DNA from: Gleimia europaea ACS-120-V-Col10b | GTDB taxonomy: Bacteria > Actinomycetota > Actinomycetes > Actinomycetales > Actinomycetaceae | Length of the DNA stretch: 64,000 nt | NCBI RefSeq assembly: GCF_000411155.1 | Contig: NZ_KE150266.1 | Coordinates: 682,001 to 746,000, forward strand | Direction of reading: 5' to 3' | In this document: positions 16,608 through 26,380 of the stretch, piece by piece | Numbering within the stretch: position 1 is the first letter of the stretch | How the letters are laid out: every line of letters begins with the position of its first letter | Translations under genes and position numbers: made by a program | The notes under the pieces: model-generated | Databases searched by the model: none | Told to the model about the DNA's origin: nothing | Seen by the model: the letters and a program-made list of their open reading frames with translations, nothing else

Positions 16608-18413
16608 ATGGCAAATAGCGAAAATCGAGACACGCAACATACGAAACCAGAAATAACAGATACACAACCAACAGAAAGTACAACCACCGCAGCGTCAGAA
16701 CTTGCGGCGCTACTATCCGAAGAAAAACACATCAACGCGGCAGACCTGCAAGAAAAGCCCGTTGAACTAATTTCTGAAACTGAAGATCAATCCATCAGCT
16801 GGCCGGTAGTTATCCCCGCCATGCTTCTAATCCTCACCATCGTCGTTTGGGGACTAGGCAAACCAGACAACTTCGAAGCCACCGCGAACAGCATGCTCAC
16901 TTGGGTACTAACCAACCTTGGCTGGGCATTCGTACTCTTCTCAACCATCTTCGTCATCTTCGTCATCGTCATCGCTGCCTCCAAATTCGGCAAGATTCGC
17001 CTGGGAGCCGCAGACGAGCAACCCGAATTCTCTAACGCATCGTGGATCGCCATGATGTTCGCAGCCGGCATGGGCATCGGCCTCATGTTCTACGGAGCAT
17101 CCGAACCCCTCGCCTTCTACCGTGACGGCGTACCAAACCACGCCCCGCATGAGGTAGGTACCGCCATGGCATCGGCCATGTTCCACTGGACCCTCCACCC
17201 CTGGGCCATGTATGCCATCGTCGGCCTCGCCATTGCCTACTCCACCTACCGGATCGGCAGGCGCCAACTTATCTCCTCCGCATTCACCCCACTCATCGGT
17301 GAACGCCACGTCAACGGAGCCGTTGGTAAAACCATCGATGCTCTCTCCATCTTCGCAACCGTATTTGGAACCGCATGTTCACTGGGCCTCGGTGCCCTCC
17401 AAATCCGCGCTGGCCTAGAAGTTGCCGACCTCGTAGAAGATCCTGGCACCGGCCTCATCGTCACGATCATCGCGGTACTAACCCTCGCGTTCCTGCTCTC
17501 CGCAATGTCTGGAGTTGGCCGAGGCATCCGCTACCTGTCCAACGTCAATATGATTCTCGCGGTCGTGCTAGCACTGGCCGTGTTCGTACTCGGTCCCACC
17601 ATTGCGCAACTAAACCTGCTTCCCGGCTCCATCGGCGCGTATCTATCGCAATTCTTCGAAATGGCGGGGCGCACCGCCGTCTCCGCAGACGGTACCGCCG
17701 GCCCCTGGCTATCGGGATGGACCATCTTCTATTGGGCATGGTGGATCTCCTGGTCCCCCTTCGTGGGCATGTTCATCGCCCGTATCTCGCGCGGCCGCAC
17801 CATTCGCGAATTCTGCATGGGCGTAATGCTCGTGCCAGCCGGCCTGTCCACGGTCTGGTTCGCAATCTTTGGCGGCAGCGCCATCTTCCTCGAATCCAAT
17901 GGTCAATCAATCTGGGGTGACGGCAGTGCAGAAAGCCAGCTGTTCAACCTGCTTCACCAACTACCGGGAGGCTTCTTCTTCGGCATCATCGCCGTCGTCC
18001 TCTTAGGCACCTTCTTCATCACGTCAGCCGACTCGGCCTCCACCGTCATGGCATCCATTTCCCAAGGAGGACGCTCCTCCGCCTCCCCGTGGTTAGCCGG
18101 AATCTGGGGCCTACTCACGGCCTCCATTGGCCTGACTTTGCTGGTCTCCGGAGGCGACGGTGCGCTTTCAAACATTCAATCCGTAACCATCGTTGCGGCC
18201 ACTCCATTCTTGTTCATAGTTATAGCGCTCATGTTCGCAATCGTTAAAGACCTTCGCAACGACGTGGTCTACCTAGACCAGCGCTCGCAAGAGGCATTCC
18301 AACGCCAGCTGGCCATCGAGCGCCGTCACCGCCGCGAACGCGAAGAGATTCGCCGCCGCAACAAGGCCATCCGTCAAGCCGTAGGTGCAGACCGGGGCCG
18401 CAAACAAAGATAA
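16608..18413 (+). CDS. BCCT-family transporter (betaine/choline/carnitine type)
   Basis: A 601-residue, 12-helix sodium- or proton-coupled carrier for quaternary ammonium osmolytes such as glycine betaine. The ATG at 16608 is chosen because it begins the hydrophilic N-terminal arm; the frame is open upstream to 16563. Signatures include [15 protein letters not shown] and the BCCT tryptophan block [19 protein letters not shown] followed by [11 protein letters not shown] long acidic N-terminal tail (~60 residues) and a strongly basic C-terminal tail ([15 protein letters not shown]) resemble the osmosensing termini of BetP. The final ~45 residues are predicted helical. It is monocistronic, ending at a hairpin. 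Confidence 0.92.
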   Translation: MANSENRDTQHTKPEITDTQPTESTTTAASELAALLSEEKHINAADLQEKPVELISETEDQSISWPVVIPAMLLILTIVVWGLGKPDNFEATANSMLTWVLTNLGWAFVLFSTIFVIFVIVIAASKFGKIRLGAADEQPEFSNASWIAMMFAAGMGIGLMFYGASEPLAFYRDGVPNHAPHEVGTAMASAMFHWTLHPWAMYAIVGLAIAYSTYRIGRRQLISSAFTPLIGERHVNGAVGKTIDALSIFATVFGTACSLGLGALQIRAGLEVADLVEDPGTGLIVTIIAVLTLAFLLSAMSGVGRGIRYLSNVNMILAVVLALAVFVLGPTIAQLNLLPGSIGAYLSQFFEMAGRTAVSADGTAGPWLSGWTIFYWAWWISWSPFVGMFIARISRGRTIREFCMGVMLVPAGLSTVWFAIFGGSAIFLESNGQSIWGDGSAESQLFNLLHQLPGGFFFGIIAVVLLGTFFITSADSASTVMASISQGGRSSASPWLAGIWGLLTASIGLTLLVSGGDGALSNIQSVTIVAATPFLFIVIALMFAIVKDLRNDVVYLDQRSQEAFQRQLAIERRHRREREEIRRRNKAIRQAVGADRGRKQR

Positions 18414-18436
18414 CAGCGCGGCGAGAAACAACGGTG

Positions 18437-18466
18437 AAGGGCGCGGGAGGTGACTCCCGCGCCCTT
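18437..18466. terminator. Bidirectional hairpin between the BCCT gene and smpB
   Basis: AAGGGCGCGGGAG (18437-18449) pairs with CTCCCGCGCCCTT (18454-18466), 13 base pairs with a GTGA loop. It sits between two convergent genes (BCCT on plus, smpB on minus) and can serve both. Confidence 0.8.
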
Positions 18467-18479
18467 AATCATGCAAAAC

Positions 18480-19001
18480 CTAACGAATGCCTTTAGCGAA
18501 CCTTTGGATCTCTCGCTGAGCTTCCCGCTTGTCCTGTGCTTCGCGTAGCGCCTGCCGTTTATCCCACTGCTGCTTACCACGCCCGAGCCCAATCAGTAGC
18601 TTCGCGCGGCCTTCAATGAAATAAAGCTCCAGCGGCACAATCGTGTACCCCTTGGCCTGAGCTTTCATCCCCCAGCTCAAAATCTCACTGCGATGCATCA
18701 ACAGTTTGCGCTTACGCGTCGGTGCATGATTATTCCAGGTGCCCTGAAAATACTCCGGGATATTCGCTTGCCTGAGCCAAGCCTCGCCCTCGTAAATCTC
18801 CACCCACGCCTCCGTAAGTGACGCCCTGCCCATACGCAGCGCCTTCACTTCCGTGCCCGTCAGCACAAGGCCAACCTCAAGCCGGTCCTCAATGAAATAG
18901 TCATGGGTGGCGCGCTTATTGCGAGCAATCACCTTCTTTGCATCCGCCTGTGCCTTAGCTTTTTGCGCAGGCGTCAACTTTTGCTGCCCAGACTTAGCCA
19001 T
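18480..19001 (-). CDS. smpB: SsrA-binding protein
   Basis: A 173-residue RNA-binding protein that delivers tmRNA to stalled ribosomes for trans-translation. The ATG at 19001 opens a protein with an unusual ~25-residue lysine/alanine-rich leader (KLTPAQKAKAQADAKK) before the canonical NKRATHDYFIED start of the SmpB barrel. Core motifs LTGTEVKALRMGRASL, NNHAPTRKRKLLMH and KGYTIVPLELYFIEGRAK are all present, and the C-terminal KRQALREAQDKREAQREI tail is the helix that enters the ribosome. It is the last gene of the prfB-ftsE-ftsX-M23-smpB cluster. No tmRNA gene was found next to it. Confidence 0.95.
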   Translation of the reverse strand: MAKSGQQKLTPAQKAKAQADAKKVIARNKRATHDYFIEDRLEVGLVLTGTEVKALRMGRASLTEAWVEIYEGEAWLRQANIPEYFQGTWNNHAPTRKRKLLMHRSEILSWGMKAQAKGYTIVPLELYFIEGRAKLLIGLGRGKQQWDKRQALREAQDKREAQREIQRFAKGIR

Positions 19002-19051
19002 AACAGCCTTCCTCACATTCAGACCCGCCACATACAACCGGATCTGTCATA

Positions 19052-20341
19052 TTACAGGTAATTCGCCGGATCCACATTGGTGCCATTAAGTACCACTTCA
19101 TAGTGCAAGTGGCAGCCAGTGGAAGCACCCGTGCTACCCACGTATCCAACAACCTGTCCGCGCGAAACCGTTTGCCCAACCGAAACTGCGGCGCTTTGCA
19201 AATGTAGATAGTACGTCTGATACGAGTTCCCGCCAATTAGCCCATAGTTCAGCGCCAAATAGTTACCGCCCGTAGGCGACCACGTCACCAAACTCACCAC
19301 ACCATTAGCCGTAGCGAGCGCCGGTGTGCCACACGGAGCTGCAATGTCAGTGCCCTCATGCAAACGCCACGTCTGATAAACCGGGTGCCACCTATAGCCA
19401 AACGGCGACGCCAGCGGATAGCGCTGGCCCAACGGGTAGCTCAAAACACCCGAAGTTTGCACCGAACTGCCACCGCCCGCAGATGGCACCTGGTTTTGCT
19501 GCCACTCAACCTGCTTGCGCCGGTTCTCCTCATCAATGCGCGCAATGTTCTGGCGGGCAACCTGGTAATCACGTTCTGAAGCCGCCAGCTGACGCTGAGC
19601 CTCTTCGCGCACCTTCGAAACATCGTCGGCCCGCTTGGCCTCCTTCTGCTCCAGCGACTCCAACTCGCTGAGCTTAGTCTGCGCGAGCGTCTTCGACTCA
19701 GACGCAATCCGCTCCGCGTTCTCCGCCTTCGCCTGAAGCTTGCCAATCCGATCCGTGAGCGCCTCCTGGCGGGCAGAACGGTTACGCTCCACCGCTAAGC
19801 TATCCTGCGCGGCAAGCATCGCCCGAGACTGGGCAACAGCCATCGTCTCGGCCCCAGCCGCCCTCCTCGTAATATCAGCCGTAGACTTCGACGTCATCGC
19901 AATCATCAACGGCGAAGACGCGAAATCACCCGAACGATACACCTCGCGAACCATCAGCGAAATACCCTGGCGAGACTGCGCCGACTCCGAGCCAGCCTTC
20001 GCGATCTCCTCATCAATTCGCGCCTTATCTTCCTTAGCCACGTTGAGGCGATCCGTCACCTGCTCCAACTCGCGCTGCGCGCTCGCATACTGGGCCTGCG
20101 CCTTATCCAACTCGTCTTTGGCTACCGGCAGATCCTTACGCACGTCTTCCAGCTTGCGGTACATCTCTTTCAAATCATCATCGAGACCCGCAATCTGCTC
20201 TTCAAGATCAGCACTCTCGTTCGCAGCCTGATCGCGCTTATCAACCCAATCGTCACGCTCCGCAGCCACAGCGGACACGCCAGACAGCGCCAACACCGCG
20301 CTCGTGAAAGCCGCAATCGCAAAACCGAAACTACGTCGCAT
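19052..20341 (-). CDS. Secreted coiled-coil M23 peptidoglycan hydrolase (EnvC/FtsEX-partner type)
   Basis: A 429-residue protein with an N-terminal signal peptide (MRRSFGFAIAAF..., cleavage after AVAA near residue 27), a long coiled coil (about residues 30-285, heptad-rich with many K, E, Q and A) and a C-terminal LytM/M23 domain. The zinc site is complete: LHEGTD near residue 342 and GCHLHYEV near the C-terminus. This layout matches EnvC and RipC-like proteins whose activity is switched on by FtsEX at the division site. It lies 10 bases downstream of ftsX, with GGAG before the ATG at 20341. The catalytic residues look intact, unlike those of EnvC itself. Confidence 0.9.
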   Translation of the reverse strand: MRRSFGFAIAAFTSAVLALSGVSAVAAERDDWVDKRDQAANESADLEEQIAGLDDDLKEMYRKLEDVRKDLPVAKDELDKAQAQYASAQRELEQVTDRLNVAKEDKARIDEEIAKAGSESAQSRQGISLMVREVYRSGDFASSPLMIAMTSKSTADITRRAAGAETMAVAQSRAMLAAQDSLAVERNRSARQEALTDRIGKLQAKAENAERIASESKTLAQTKLSELESLEQKEAKRADDVSKVREEAQRQLAASERDYQVARQNIARIDEENRRKQVEWQQNQVPSAGGGSSVQTSGVLSYPLGQRYPLASPFGYRWHPVYQTWRLHEGTDIAAPCGTPALATANGVVSLVTWSPTGGNYLALNYGLIGGNSYQTYYLHLQSAAVSVGQTVSRGQVVGYVGSTGASTGCHLHYEVVLNGTNVDPANYL

Positions 20342-20351
20342 GACCCGCTCC

Positions 20352-21266
20352 TTACGCCTTCGTGTACTTTGCCAACGACACCGCCGAAGCAATAACCGCC
20401 AGCAAAATAGCCATCACAATCAGGCCCGGAGCCACAATCAGAAGCTCCCTCGTGCCCACAAACTTCGTCCACGCGAACGTGTTTGCAAGCCACGAATTCA
20501 CAAACAAGTGCAAACCACCCCACAGGGCAGCCACCGCTCCGATCGCGCCCAGCAAAGCAGCCAACGCGCCCTCAATCATGAATGGCAACTGGATAGTAAG
20601 ACTCGAAGCGCCAACGTAACGCATGATCGTTGTTTCCTTCTCCCGCGACATTGCCGAAAGACGAATCGTAGTAGTAATCAACAAAACCGCTGCGATAGTC
20701 ATAATGCCAGCCAAGCCAAGCGAGAGGTACTTAGCGTTATCAATCACCGCGAACAAAGGCTCCACGATCTCCCGCTGATCCTTCACCTCCGCAACGCCCG
20801 GGGCGCCCGAAAACTCCTCCTCAAGCAGACGATACTGCTGCGGATCCACCAGCTTCACCCGGAAAGACACCCACATCATGTCCTCCGTCAGCCAATGCGT
20901 GAACGGAGTGCCCTCGTACAGTTCCAAGAAGTTCTGGTACGTGTCTTCCTTCGACTCGTAGTAATACTCTGACACGTAACCCGATAGTTCCGGCGATTCG
21001 AGCTTGGCGCGGACAGCCTCGATCTCCTCCTCCGTGGCCTCCTGCTGATTACACGACGCCACGAGATCGTCCTTAGCGCACATGTGGATCGACACCTCAA
21101 TCTTGTCGTACCACTGCGACTTCATCGTAGAAACCTGCATCTGCGCCAGCGCCGCAATCCCCACAAATAGCAGGGACACGAACGTCACCAGCACAACAGA
21201 AATCGCCATCGCCTTATTACGCGACAGGCCCTTGCCGACCTCAGAAAAAATATAACGCGCTCTCAT
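20352..21266 (-). CDS. ftsX: Cell division permease FtsX
   Basis: A 304-residue membrane protein: one helix at residues 20-42, an extracellular domain of ~130 residues, then three helices (about 178-200, 225-255 and 275-297). The extracellular loop has two cysteines (HMCAKDDLVASC) that could form a disulphide, as in mycobacterial FtsX. NVTRGRRLSR-like family residues are replaced by SEVGKGLSRNKAMAI at the N-terminus, a normal actinobacterial version. The RYVGASSLTIQLPFMIEGAL block is the conserved FtsX coupling segment. It pairs with FtsE, whose gene ends three bases upstream, and signals to the M23 hydrolase encoded just downstream. Confidence 0.95.
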   Translation of the reverse strand: MRARYIFSEVGKGLSRNKAMAISVVLVTFVSLLFVGIAALAQMQVSTMKSQWYDKIEVSIHMCAKDDLVASCNQQEATEEEIEAVRAKLESPELSGYVSEYYYESKEDTYQNFLELYEGTPFTHWLTEDMMWVSFRVKLVDPQQYRLLEEEFSGAPGVAEVKDQREIVEPLFAVIDNAKYLSLGLAGIMTIAAVLLITTTIRLSAMSREKETTIMRYVGASSLTIQLPFMIEGALAALLGAIGAVAALWGGLHLFVNSWLANTFAWTKFVGTRELLIVAPGLIVMAILLAVIASAVSLAKYTKA

Positions 21267-21269
21267 TTA

Positions 21270-21959
21270 CTACCCCTGCGTTCCATACACGCCGCCCTTT
21301 TGATCCCGAATCACGCGGCCATCGGCAAGCTCAATCACGCGCTTACGCATCTGATCCACAATCTCGGCGTCGTGAGTTGCCATCACCACAGTTGTTCCCG
21401 TTGCATTAATGCGCGTAAGCAAACGCATAATGCCCAGCGACGTTTCCGGATCCAAGTTACCCGTAGGCTCATCCGCGAGTAGCAACTGCGGGTGATTCAC
21501 CATGGCGCGCGCAATCGCCACGCGCTGCTCCTCACCGCCCGACAGCTCCCAACGCATGCGGCGCTCCTTGCCGTCCAGGCCCACAAGCTCCAAAATCTCT
21601 GGAACCTGCGTTTCAATCTGGTGGCGCGGCTGACCCAGCACCTGCATAGCAAACGCCACGTTCTCGTACACGTTCTTATTCTCAAGCAACTTAAAGTCTT
21701 GGAACACCATGCCGATTTGGCGACGCAAATGCGGCACTTTCCAACGCGACAACTCGCCCACATTCTGGCCAAGCACCCACACGTCCCCCGACGTTGGGCG
21801 CTCCTCACGAAGCACTAACTGCAGGAACGTGGACTTGCCCGAGCCGGACTTACCTACCAAAAACGCAAACTCACCGCGCTCGATCTCAAGGCTCACATCA
21901 TCAATCGCGGGCATAGCGCCACGCGTATAAACCTTCGTTACCTTGTCAAAACGAATCAT
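21270..21959 (-). CDS. ftsE: Cell division ATP-binding protein FtsE
   Basis: A 229-residue ABC ATPase. Walker A is GKSGSGKST (about residues 36-44), the Q-loop lies in MVFQDFKLL, the signature is [15 protein letters not shown], Walker B is [12 protein letters not shown] and the H-loop is ATHD. The sequence opening RFDKVTKVY is typical of FtsE. It forms a complex with FtsX that controls peptidoglycan hydrolysis during septation. The gene starts eight bases after the prfB stop and ends three bases before ftsX, so all are cotranscribed. Confidence 0.96.
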   Translation of the reverse strand: MIRFDKVTKVYTRGAMPAIDDVSLEIERGEFAFLVGKSGSGKSTFLQLVLREERPTSGDVWVLGQNVGELSRWKVPHLRRQIGMVFQDFKLLENKNVYENVAFAMQVLGQPRHQIETQVPEILELVGLDGKERRMRWELSGGEEQRVAIARAMVNHPQLLLADEPTGNLDPETSLGIMRLLTRINATGTTVVMATHDAEIVDQMRKRVIELADGRVIRDQKGGVYGTQG

Positions 21960-21967
21960 TAGTTCAC

Positions 21968-23092
21968 CTACTGCTCCTGGCCGGCCTCAGAATCTTTACG
22001 CCACCGAATACCAGCATTAATGAAATCGTCGATCTCTCCGTCGAACACGGCCGCCGTGTTGCCATTTTCGTAACCAGTTCGAAGATCCTTCACCATCTGA
22101 TAGGGCTGGAGGACGTAGCTTCGCATCTGGTCACCCCACGAAGCCTTCACGTCCCCCGCAAGCTCCTTGCGGGCCGCCTGCTCCTGCTCGTGACGAAGCT
22201 GAAGCAAACGCGACTGCAACACTCTAAGTGCCGCCGCGCGGTTTTGGATCTGCGACTTCTCATTTTGCATCGACACAACGATGCCCGTCGGAATGTGCGT
22301 CATCCGCACCGCCGAGTCCGTTGTATTCACCGACTGGCCACCCGGCCCGGACGAGCGGAACACGTCCACCTTCAAATCCGAATCCGGAATATCAATATGA
22401 TCCGTAGACTCAATCAGTGGAATAACCTCCACCGCAGCGAACGAAGTCTGGCGCCTACCCTGGTTATCAAACGGGCTGATCCGAACCAGGCGGTGCGTGC
22501 CCGCCTCCACCGACAACGTGCCATAAGCATACGGAGCATTCACCTCGAACGTCGCGGACTTAATTCCAGCCTCTTCCGCATACGAAGTGTCCATCACCGT
22601 AGTCGGGTACTCGTTGCGTTCCGCCCAACGCAAATACATGCGTAGCAGCATCTGCGCGAAATCGGCGGCATCCACGCCACCCGCGCCTGACCGGATCGTC
22701 ACCACTGCGGCGCGCTCATCATAATCTCCCGACAGCAGAGTCCTTACCTCAAGATCTGCTAAATCTCGCTGGATTTTCTCCAGCGAAGCCGCAGCTTCTT
22801 CCAGTAGGAGCTCACGATCTTCGCCCTCTTCTTCGCCCGCCAGCTCCACAATCGCCTCAAGGTCCTCGATGCGCTCACCCATTTTTGTCACGCGCGCCAG
22901 TTCAGACTGCACGTGTGACAAGTTGGACGTCACCTGCTGCGCCTTTTCCGGGTCATCCCACAAATCAGGTGCCGCCGCCTGCTTCGATAAGTCCGCGATC
23001 TGCTCACGCAACTGATCCGGGTGCGTAACCGCCACGATATTCGCGAAAGTTAAGCGCAAACTCTCAATTTCCTCGGGAAACTCAATACTCAC
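21968..23092 (-). CDS. prfB: Peptide chain release factor 2
   Basis: A 374-residue class I release factor for UGA and UAA codons. The stop-codon recognition tripeptide SPF is present in [15 protein letters not shown], and the catalytic GGQ is in [18 protein letters not shown]. The N-terminal helical domain and the [18 protein letters not shown] block are standard. Unlike in many bacteria, the reading frame is continuous near codon 25, so no programmed +1 frameshift controls it. It is first in the prfB-ftsE-ftsX cluster, an order conserved across actinobacteria. The first-codon choice (ATG at 23092) places [13 protein letters not shown] at the N-terminus. Confidence 0.96.
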   Translation of the reverse strand: MSIEFPEEIESLRLTFANIVAVTHPDQLREQIADLSKQAAAPDLWDDPEKAQQVTSNLSHVQSELARVTKMGERIEDLEAIVELAGEEEGEDRELLLEEAAASLEKIQRDLADLEVRTLLSGDYDERAAVVTIRSGAGGVDAADFAQMLLRMYLRWAERNEYPTTVMDTSYAEEAGIKSATFEVNAPYAYGTLSVEAGTHRLVRISPFDNQGRRQTSFAAVEVIPLIESTDHIDIPDSDLKVDVFRSSGPGGQSVNTTDSAVRMTHIPTGIVVSMQNEKSQIQNRAAALRVLQSRLLQLRHEQEQAARKELAGDVKASWGDQMRSYVLQPYQMVKDLRTGYENGNTAAVFDGEIDDFINAGIRWRKDSEAGQEQ

Positions 23093-23109
23093 GCCTCCAC
23101 TTTATGGCA

Positions 23110-23607
23110 TTAATGCAGTTTCGCCGACGCCACCACACGGACAGTCAAAGGTTGATTAATGAAATCCAGCACGCTTCCAAACACAGGCATCTGTGGATTC
23201 ATCGCAAGCTCCACACGAGCCTCACCCGCGCTCGCCGTCGCGCTCTCAATCCAGGCGTCACTGCCCACCTTGCAAGAAGTGGTGCGCAGCTGGTTAAACA
23301 CGGACGCAGCCCGATCCGACACGCCCGCCTGCGTCACGTGGGCTGAGCCATTCTCGTAATAATCAGCAGCAGATGTTGATCCCGCTACAGACAGCGCCAC
23401 CCAATCCGCGCACGAAAGCAACTGGCGGCGCTGCACGTGCACAGTGGTTGCCGCAATTGATACGAGTACCACCGCCACCACCAACAGCGCCAAGCCAAGC
23501 ACCAACAGCGTGATCCGGCCATCCTCGCCGGCCCCGCGCGCGGCTATCTGACAAGCCGGCGCATTCGGCTTCCAACGCCGATACTGCCTTTTGCCCCCTC
23601 GCCTCAT
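23110..23607 (-). CDS. TadG/TadE-like pilus assembly (pseudopilin-type) protein
   Basis: A 165-residue protein with a basic leader, then GAGEDGRITLLVLGLALLVV, the single N-terminal helix characteristic of TadE/TadG-type minor pilins, followed by a ~110-residue extracellular part with one conserved Cys pair (LLSCADW and TTSCKVG). This resembles the last small gene of actinobacterial tad loci (Rv3654c-like). It starts with an ATG overlapping the TAA of the preceding gene (TAATG). It is likely secreted and assembled with the Flp pilus. The assignment rests on position and architecture. Confidence 0.7.
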   Translation of the reverse strand: MRRGGKRQYRRWKPNAPACQIAARGAGEDGRITLLVLGLALLVVAVVLVSIAATTVHVQRRQLLSCADWVALSVAGSTSAADYYENGSAHVTQAGVSDRAASVFNQLRTTSCKVGSDAWIESATASAGEARVELAMNPQMPVFGSVLDFINQPLTVRVVASAKLH

Positions 23608-24080
23608 TACTGTCTCACCAACTCGATTCGATTCACCGGCACCTGCACGGATGAAACTACCGGCACCTGCGGGTGCAAAACCCTCGCCATAGCATCGGGA
23701 ATCAAAGGCAAAGCCACTTGCGTTTGCACCTCAATGCTCACGAACTTTGCTTGACTGCACGGCGTTGGATCACACACCACCTCCAAGCTGTGCTCGCCGC
23801 TCACGTTATAGTCGGTGACAATCTGATCCACCTGCCGCTCCACGTGCGTGTGCGCGAGCGGATCATTAGCGAGCAAGCGGCCACTTTCTCGCGTAGCGGC
23901 CTCCGATGCGAACACCGCCGCCTGGAATGCCGCAACCGTGAAAATGAAGTACGCAACGGGGATCAAAATAATCACCAACATCGCCACAAACTCAACGGTT
24001 GCCTCCCCGGCCTCATCCCCACACGGGAAGGCATTGCCCTCGTTCACGCCAACACTGCGCTGCCAAAACCTACGGAACAT
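23607..24080 (-). CDS. TadE-like minor pilin
   Basis: A 157-residue protein whose DEAGEATVEFVAMLVIILIP segment (about residues 23-42) is a classical TadE/Flp-type prepilin motif: Gly, then the invariant Glu five residues after it, and a hydrophobic helix. The remainder is extracellular with a CDPTPCSQ loop. The ATG at 24080 is chosen because GGAAGGA precedes it and it follows the upstream stop (TAG at 24082) at once; the open frame to 24218 runs inside the neighbouring gene. It probably works with its two neighbours as a surface pilus component. Confidence 0.75.
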   Translation of the reverse strand: MFRRFWQRSVGVNEGNAFPCGDEAGEATVEFVAMLVIILIPVAYFIFTVAAFQAAVFASEAATRESGRLLANDPLAHTHVERQVDQIVTDYNVSGEHSLEVVCDPTPCSQAKFVSIEVQTQVALPLIPDAMARVLHPQVPVVSSVQVPVNRIELVRQ

Positions 24081-24081
24081 G

Positions 24082-24474
24082 CTACGGTTCCTTCCACGAG
24101 GACGCCGAAACATGCAACGTGTTTGCAAACCCAAACGGGCCGAGTAGGGGCAAAGTTGCGTCCACCTCGACGCGCACCACAAGCTCCCCATCCACAGATG
24201 TCTCAAACACGCGCACATCCCGCGAAATATCGCTGCCCAACGCAGTGTCTAACAGCTGCGAAGTGCGATCCGCTCCCTCCGCCAGCGTTGCACCCACAAG
24301 CGACGCCCTGCGTGCCCCCTCAGATGCCGCATCTATTGCGACATTGCGGGTGTGCAGGGCAAACGCTAACTGCAACAAACCGAGGACCACGAACACGACC
24401 AGCACTTGAACGAGCACGTGCCCCACGATCTGCGAGCCGTCCTCCGCCTGCGCCCAACTGGGAAAACCCCTCAT
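24082..24474 (-). CDS. TadE-like pilus protein
   Basis: A 130-residue protein with one N-terminal helix (VGHVLVQVLVVFVVLGLLQLA split at about residue 18) preceded by AEDGSQI, then a region with RNVAIDAASEGARRASLVGA, the helix typical of actinobacterial TadE-like proteins (Rv3655c type). The C-terminal half is predicted beta-rich and extracellular. It follows the pilin gene by only two bases and is followed by the next TadE gene in an overlapping arrangement. Confidence 0.72.
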   Translation of the reverse strand: MRGFPSWAQAEDGSQIVGHVLVQVLVVFVVLGLLQLAFALHTRNVAIDAASEGARRASLVGATLAEGADRTSQLLDTALGSDISRDVRVFETSVDGELVVRVEVDATLPLLGPFGFANTLHVSASSWKEP

Positions 24475-24476
24475 GA

Positions 24477-24662
24477 CTACGGGCCGTTAACACTCTCAAT
24501 AGCGGTTTGAAACAAGTTCGACAGCGTAGGTGAGGCTATCGCCCAAATCGCGGTAACCAGGCCAGCCGTCATAAGCGTGACCAGAACCCAACCGGGAACG
24601 TCGCCGCGCTCCGCGTCTTCATCTGTCAGCCACAAGTAGACGAAAGTAAGGATTGTGTTCAT
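24477..24662 (-). CDS. Small pilin-like peptide (DUF4244/Flp-like)
   Basis: A 61-residue peptide starting at the ATG at 24662 (GAGAGG lies 6 bases upstream). It contains EDAERGDVPGWVLVTLMTAG and a second half LVTAIWAIASPTLSNLFQT, so it is a single-helix, surface-located subunit. It has the position of the major Flp pilin in the tad locus and the ERGD... start of actinobacterial DUF4244-type pilins, but lacks the Glu at +5 seen in ordinary Flp prepilins. Genes on both sides (TadC and TadE types) support the role. A prepilin peptidase gene is not in the window. Confidence 0.7.
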   Translation of the reverse strand: MNTILTFVYLWLTDEDAERGDVPGWVLVTLMTAGLVTAIWAIASPTLSNLFQTAIESVNGP

Positions 24663-24682
24663 AGATATTCCTCTCAAAGCGT

Positions 24683-25543
24683 CTAGAAGCGCAGTGCAAC
24701 CAGACCGGGATACAGGGCAAAAACAACTGTTACAGGCAAAATGATGAAAACCACGGGGAAGAGCATCGCGACCTCCCTCTTACCGCCAGCTTCCATTAGG
24801 GCGCGGCGGGCCTCATCGCGCAGATCTCGCGCCTGCTCGCGAAGCGTAGTTGCTAGCGGGGCACCTCGCTCCATCGACGCGATCAACGTGTCCAGCAGGC
24901 GGCCAAGCTGCGGCGAACGCGTAGTGCGGCGCAGTTTCGCCAGCGCCCTAGTCAGCGACGCACCATTATCAATATCTTCAAGCGTCGCCCCCAACTGGGT
25001 GGCAAGCTCGGCGCCAACGATTTGCTGAACTCGACGGAGCGCAGCCGGCACCGACTCGCCAGCAGACACCGAGAGGGCAAGCAGCTCCGCCGCATCCGCA
25101 ACCTGGCTGGACACCTTCCGAGAAACCGCGTTCACACGAATAGTTAAAACCCGGTCATACACCACGGCACCGGCGACGAAACCAATCAGCATCATCACCA
25201 ACCACTGCAGCACCGATACTGGCCTCGCCGCCGCGATTGAGAACATCAGCAAAGTCATTATCACCACGCCCGCTATACCAGCTAAAAACTGTTGCAAACG
25301 GAAGCGTTCCAACGTTGATTTAGATGAAAGTGCGTTCAAACGATCCGTCACCGATACCGCAGTCGAACCAAGCTTTTCCCACAGCGGGGAAATCCACCTC
25401 AGCCGTGAGCGCGCGCTACGGGTATTCCGGCCAGACGCGAGCACTCGCACCACCAGACGCTCACGCGAAGCCGCCACCGCGCGGATCATCATCACCATGC
25501 CCAAACCGAACATGCACCCCGTTAAAACCGCCCAAGACAGCAT
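24683..25543 (-). CDS. tadC: TadC-type pilus assembly platform protein
   Basis: A 286-residue type II secretion system F-domain protein. One helix lies at the N-terminus, two near residues 90-132 and one at the C-terminus (LFPVVFIILPVTVVFALYPG). The F domain includes LALSVSAGESVPAALRRVQQ and MERGAPLATTLREQARDLRDEARRALME split over residues 220-250, as in TadB/TadC proteins. It is thought to form the membrane platform that couples the TadA ATPase to pilin extrusion. It ends just upstream of the pilin gene and begins directly after the TadB gene stop. Confidence 0.85.
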   Translation of the reverse strand: MLSWAVLTGCMFGLGMVMMIRAVAASRERLVVRVLASGRNTRSARSRLRWISPLWEKLGSTAVSVTDRLNALSSKSTLERFRLQQFLAGIAGVVIMTLLMFSIAAARPVSVLQWLVMMLIGFVAGAVVYDRVLTIRVNAVSRKVSSQVADAAELLALSVSAGESVPAALRRVQQIVGAELATQLGATLEDIDNGASLTRALAKLRRTTRSPQLGRLLDTLIASMERGAPLATTLREQARDLRDEARRALMEAGGKREVAMLFPVVFIILPVTVVFALYPGLVALRF

Positions 25544-26380
25544 TTACACACCATCCAAACGGCCAATGAGCCTCATCAGCCCATACGCGACCAAACACGC
25601 GATGCCACCACCAAACAGCACCAAAAGCCCCATCGGTTTGGTGTACGCTGACGCCGCATCCAGCCTCGTCGAAATCATCACCAGCACAATCCACGGCGCC
25701 GCCACCGCCAGCCTAGCCGCGTTCACCGTCCAAGACTGGCGCGCAAGTAGCTCCCCACGCACTCGCGCGTCATCACGAAGCACCGCTGACAAGTCGCGCA
25801 ACAAATGCCCCAACTCTGAACCACCCACCTCGCGCGCCAACTTCAGCACCTCAAATAACCGGGTGGCTCCCGGATCCGAAAAATCCTTTTGCACGCCCTC
25901 AAGCGCTTCAATAAACCGGCCATTGGCCCGATACTCGCGTGCGAACCTTTCAAAATACGGGCGCGTCACCTCCGGGCCGTTTTGAGCCAACTGCACTACT
26001 GACTCCGGGAGCGTCACCCCCGCCCGAATGGACGCCAATACCGAATCCACCACATCCGGCCATGCCTTGCGTACCACGTCCGCGTGGCGTTCAATCCGCG
26101 CATACAACCACGCCGGTGCCACCGAGGAAGCCGCTGTCGCCACCGCGAGCGCCACCGGCCACGCCCTCGTAAGCCCAAGAACCAGGAGGAAAACAACTAG
26201 CGGAACAGCGAGGAGAACAGCGCGAAACAAGTTGGTTTCAGATTCGGACAGGCCCGCCCTAGCGCCCAAAACAGCCATCTTTGAACGCGATTTTTCTTTC
26301 CGTTTTGGCACGGGTGTAGTAATAGACCAATAAACCAGGAGGACGCCCAGGGCGAACCCAGCGCCAAGGATCACGTTCAT
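25544..26380 (-). CDS. tadB: TadB-type pilus assembly platform protein
   Basis: A 278-residue T2SSF-domain membrane protein starting at the ATG at 26380 with AGGAGG 7 bases upstream. The start overlaps the tadA stop as ATGA. An N-terminal helix (ILGAGFALGVLLVYWSI), two helices around residues 75-110 and a C-terminal pair enclose a cytosolic segment with IRAGVTLPESVVQLAQNG and LAREVGGSELGHLLRDL, the repeated F-domain core. With TadC it forms the inner-membrane platform of the tight-adherence pilus. Confidence 0.85.
   Translation of the reverse strand: MNVILGAGFALGVLLVYWSITTPVPKRKEKSRSKMAVLGARAGLSESETNLFRAVLLAVPLVVFLLVLGLTRAWPVALAVATAASSVAPAWLYARIERHADVVRKAWPDVVDSVLASIRAGVTLPESVVQLAQNGPEVTRPYFERFAREYRANGRFIEALEGVQKDFSDPGATRLFEVLKLAREVGGSELGHLLRDLSAVLRDDARVRGELLARQSWTVNAARLAVAAPWIVLVMISTRLDAASAYTKPMGLLVLFGGGIACLVAYGLMRLIGRLDGV

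Noticed and set aside
18414..18479. A tmRNA (ssrA) gene beside smpB
   Set aside because: The 66-bp gap contains only a terminator hairpin, and no tRNA-like acceptor stem or tag-peptide ORF is visible nearby.
21968..23092. Possible programmed +1 frameshift in prfB
   Set aside because: The reading frame is continuous from the ATG at 23092, with no in-frame UGA near codon 25 and no shift needed to give an intact RF2.
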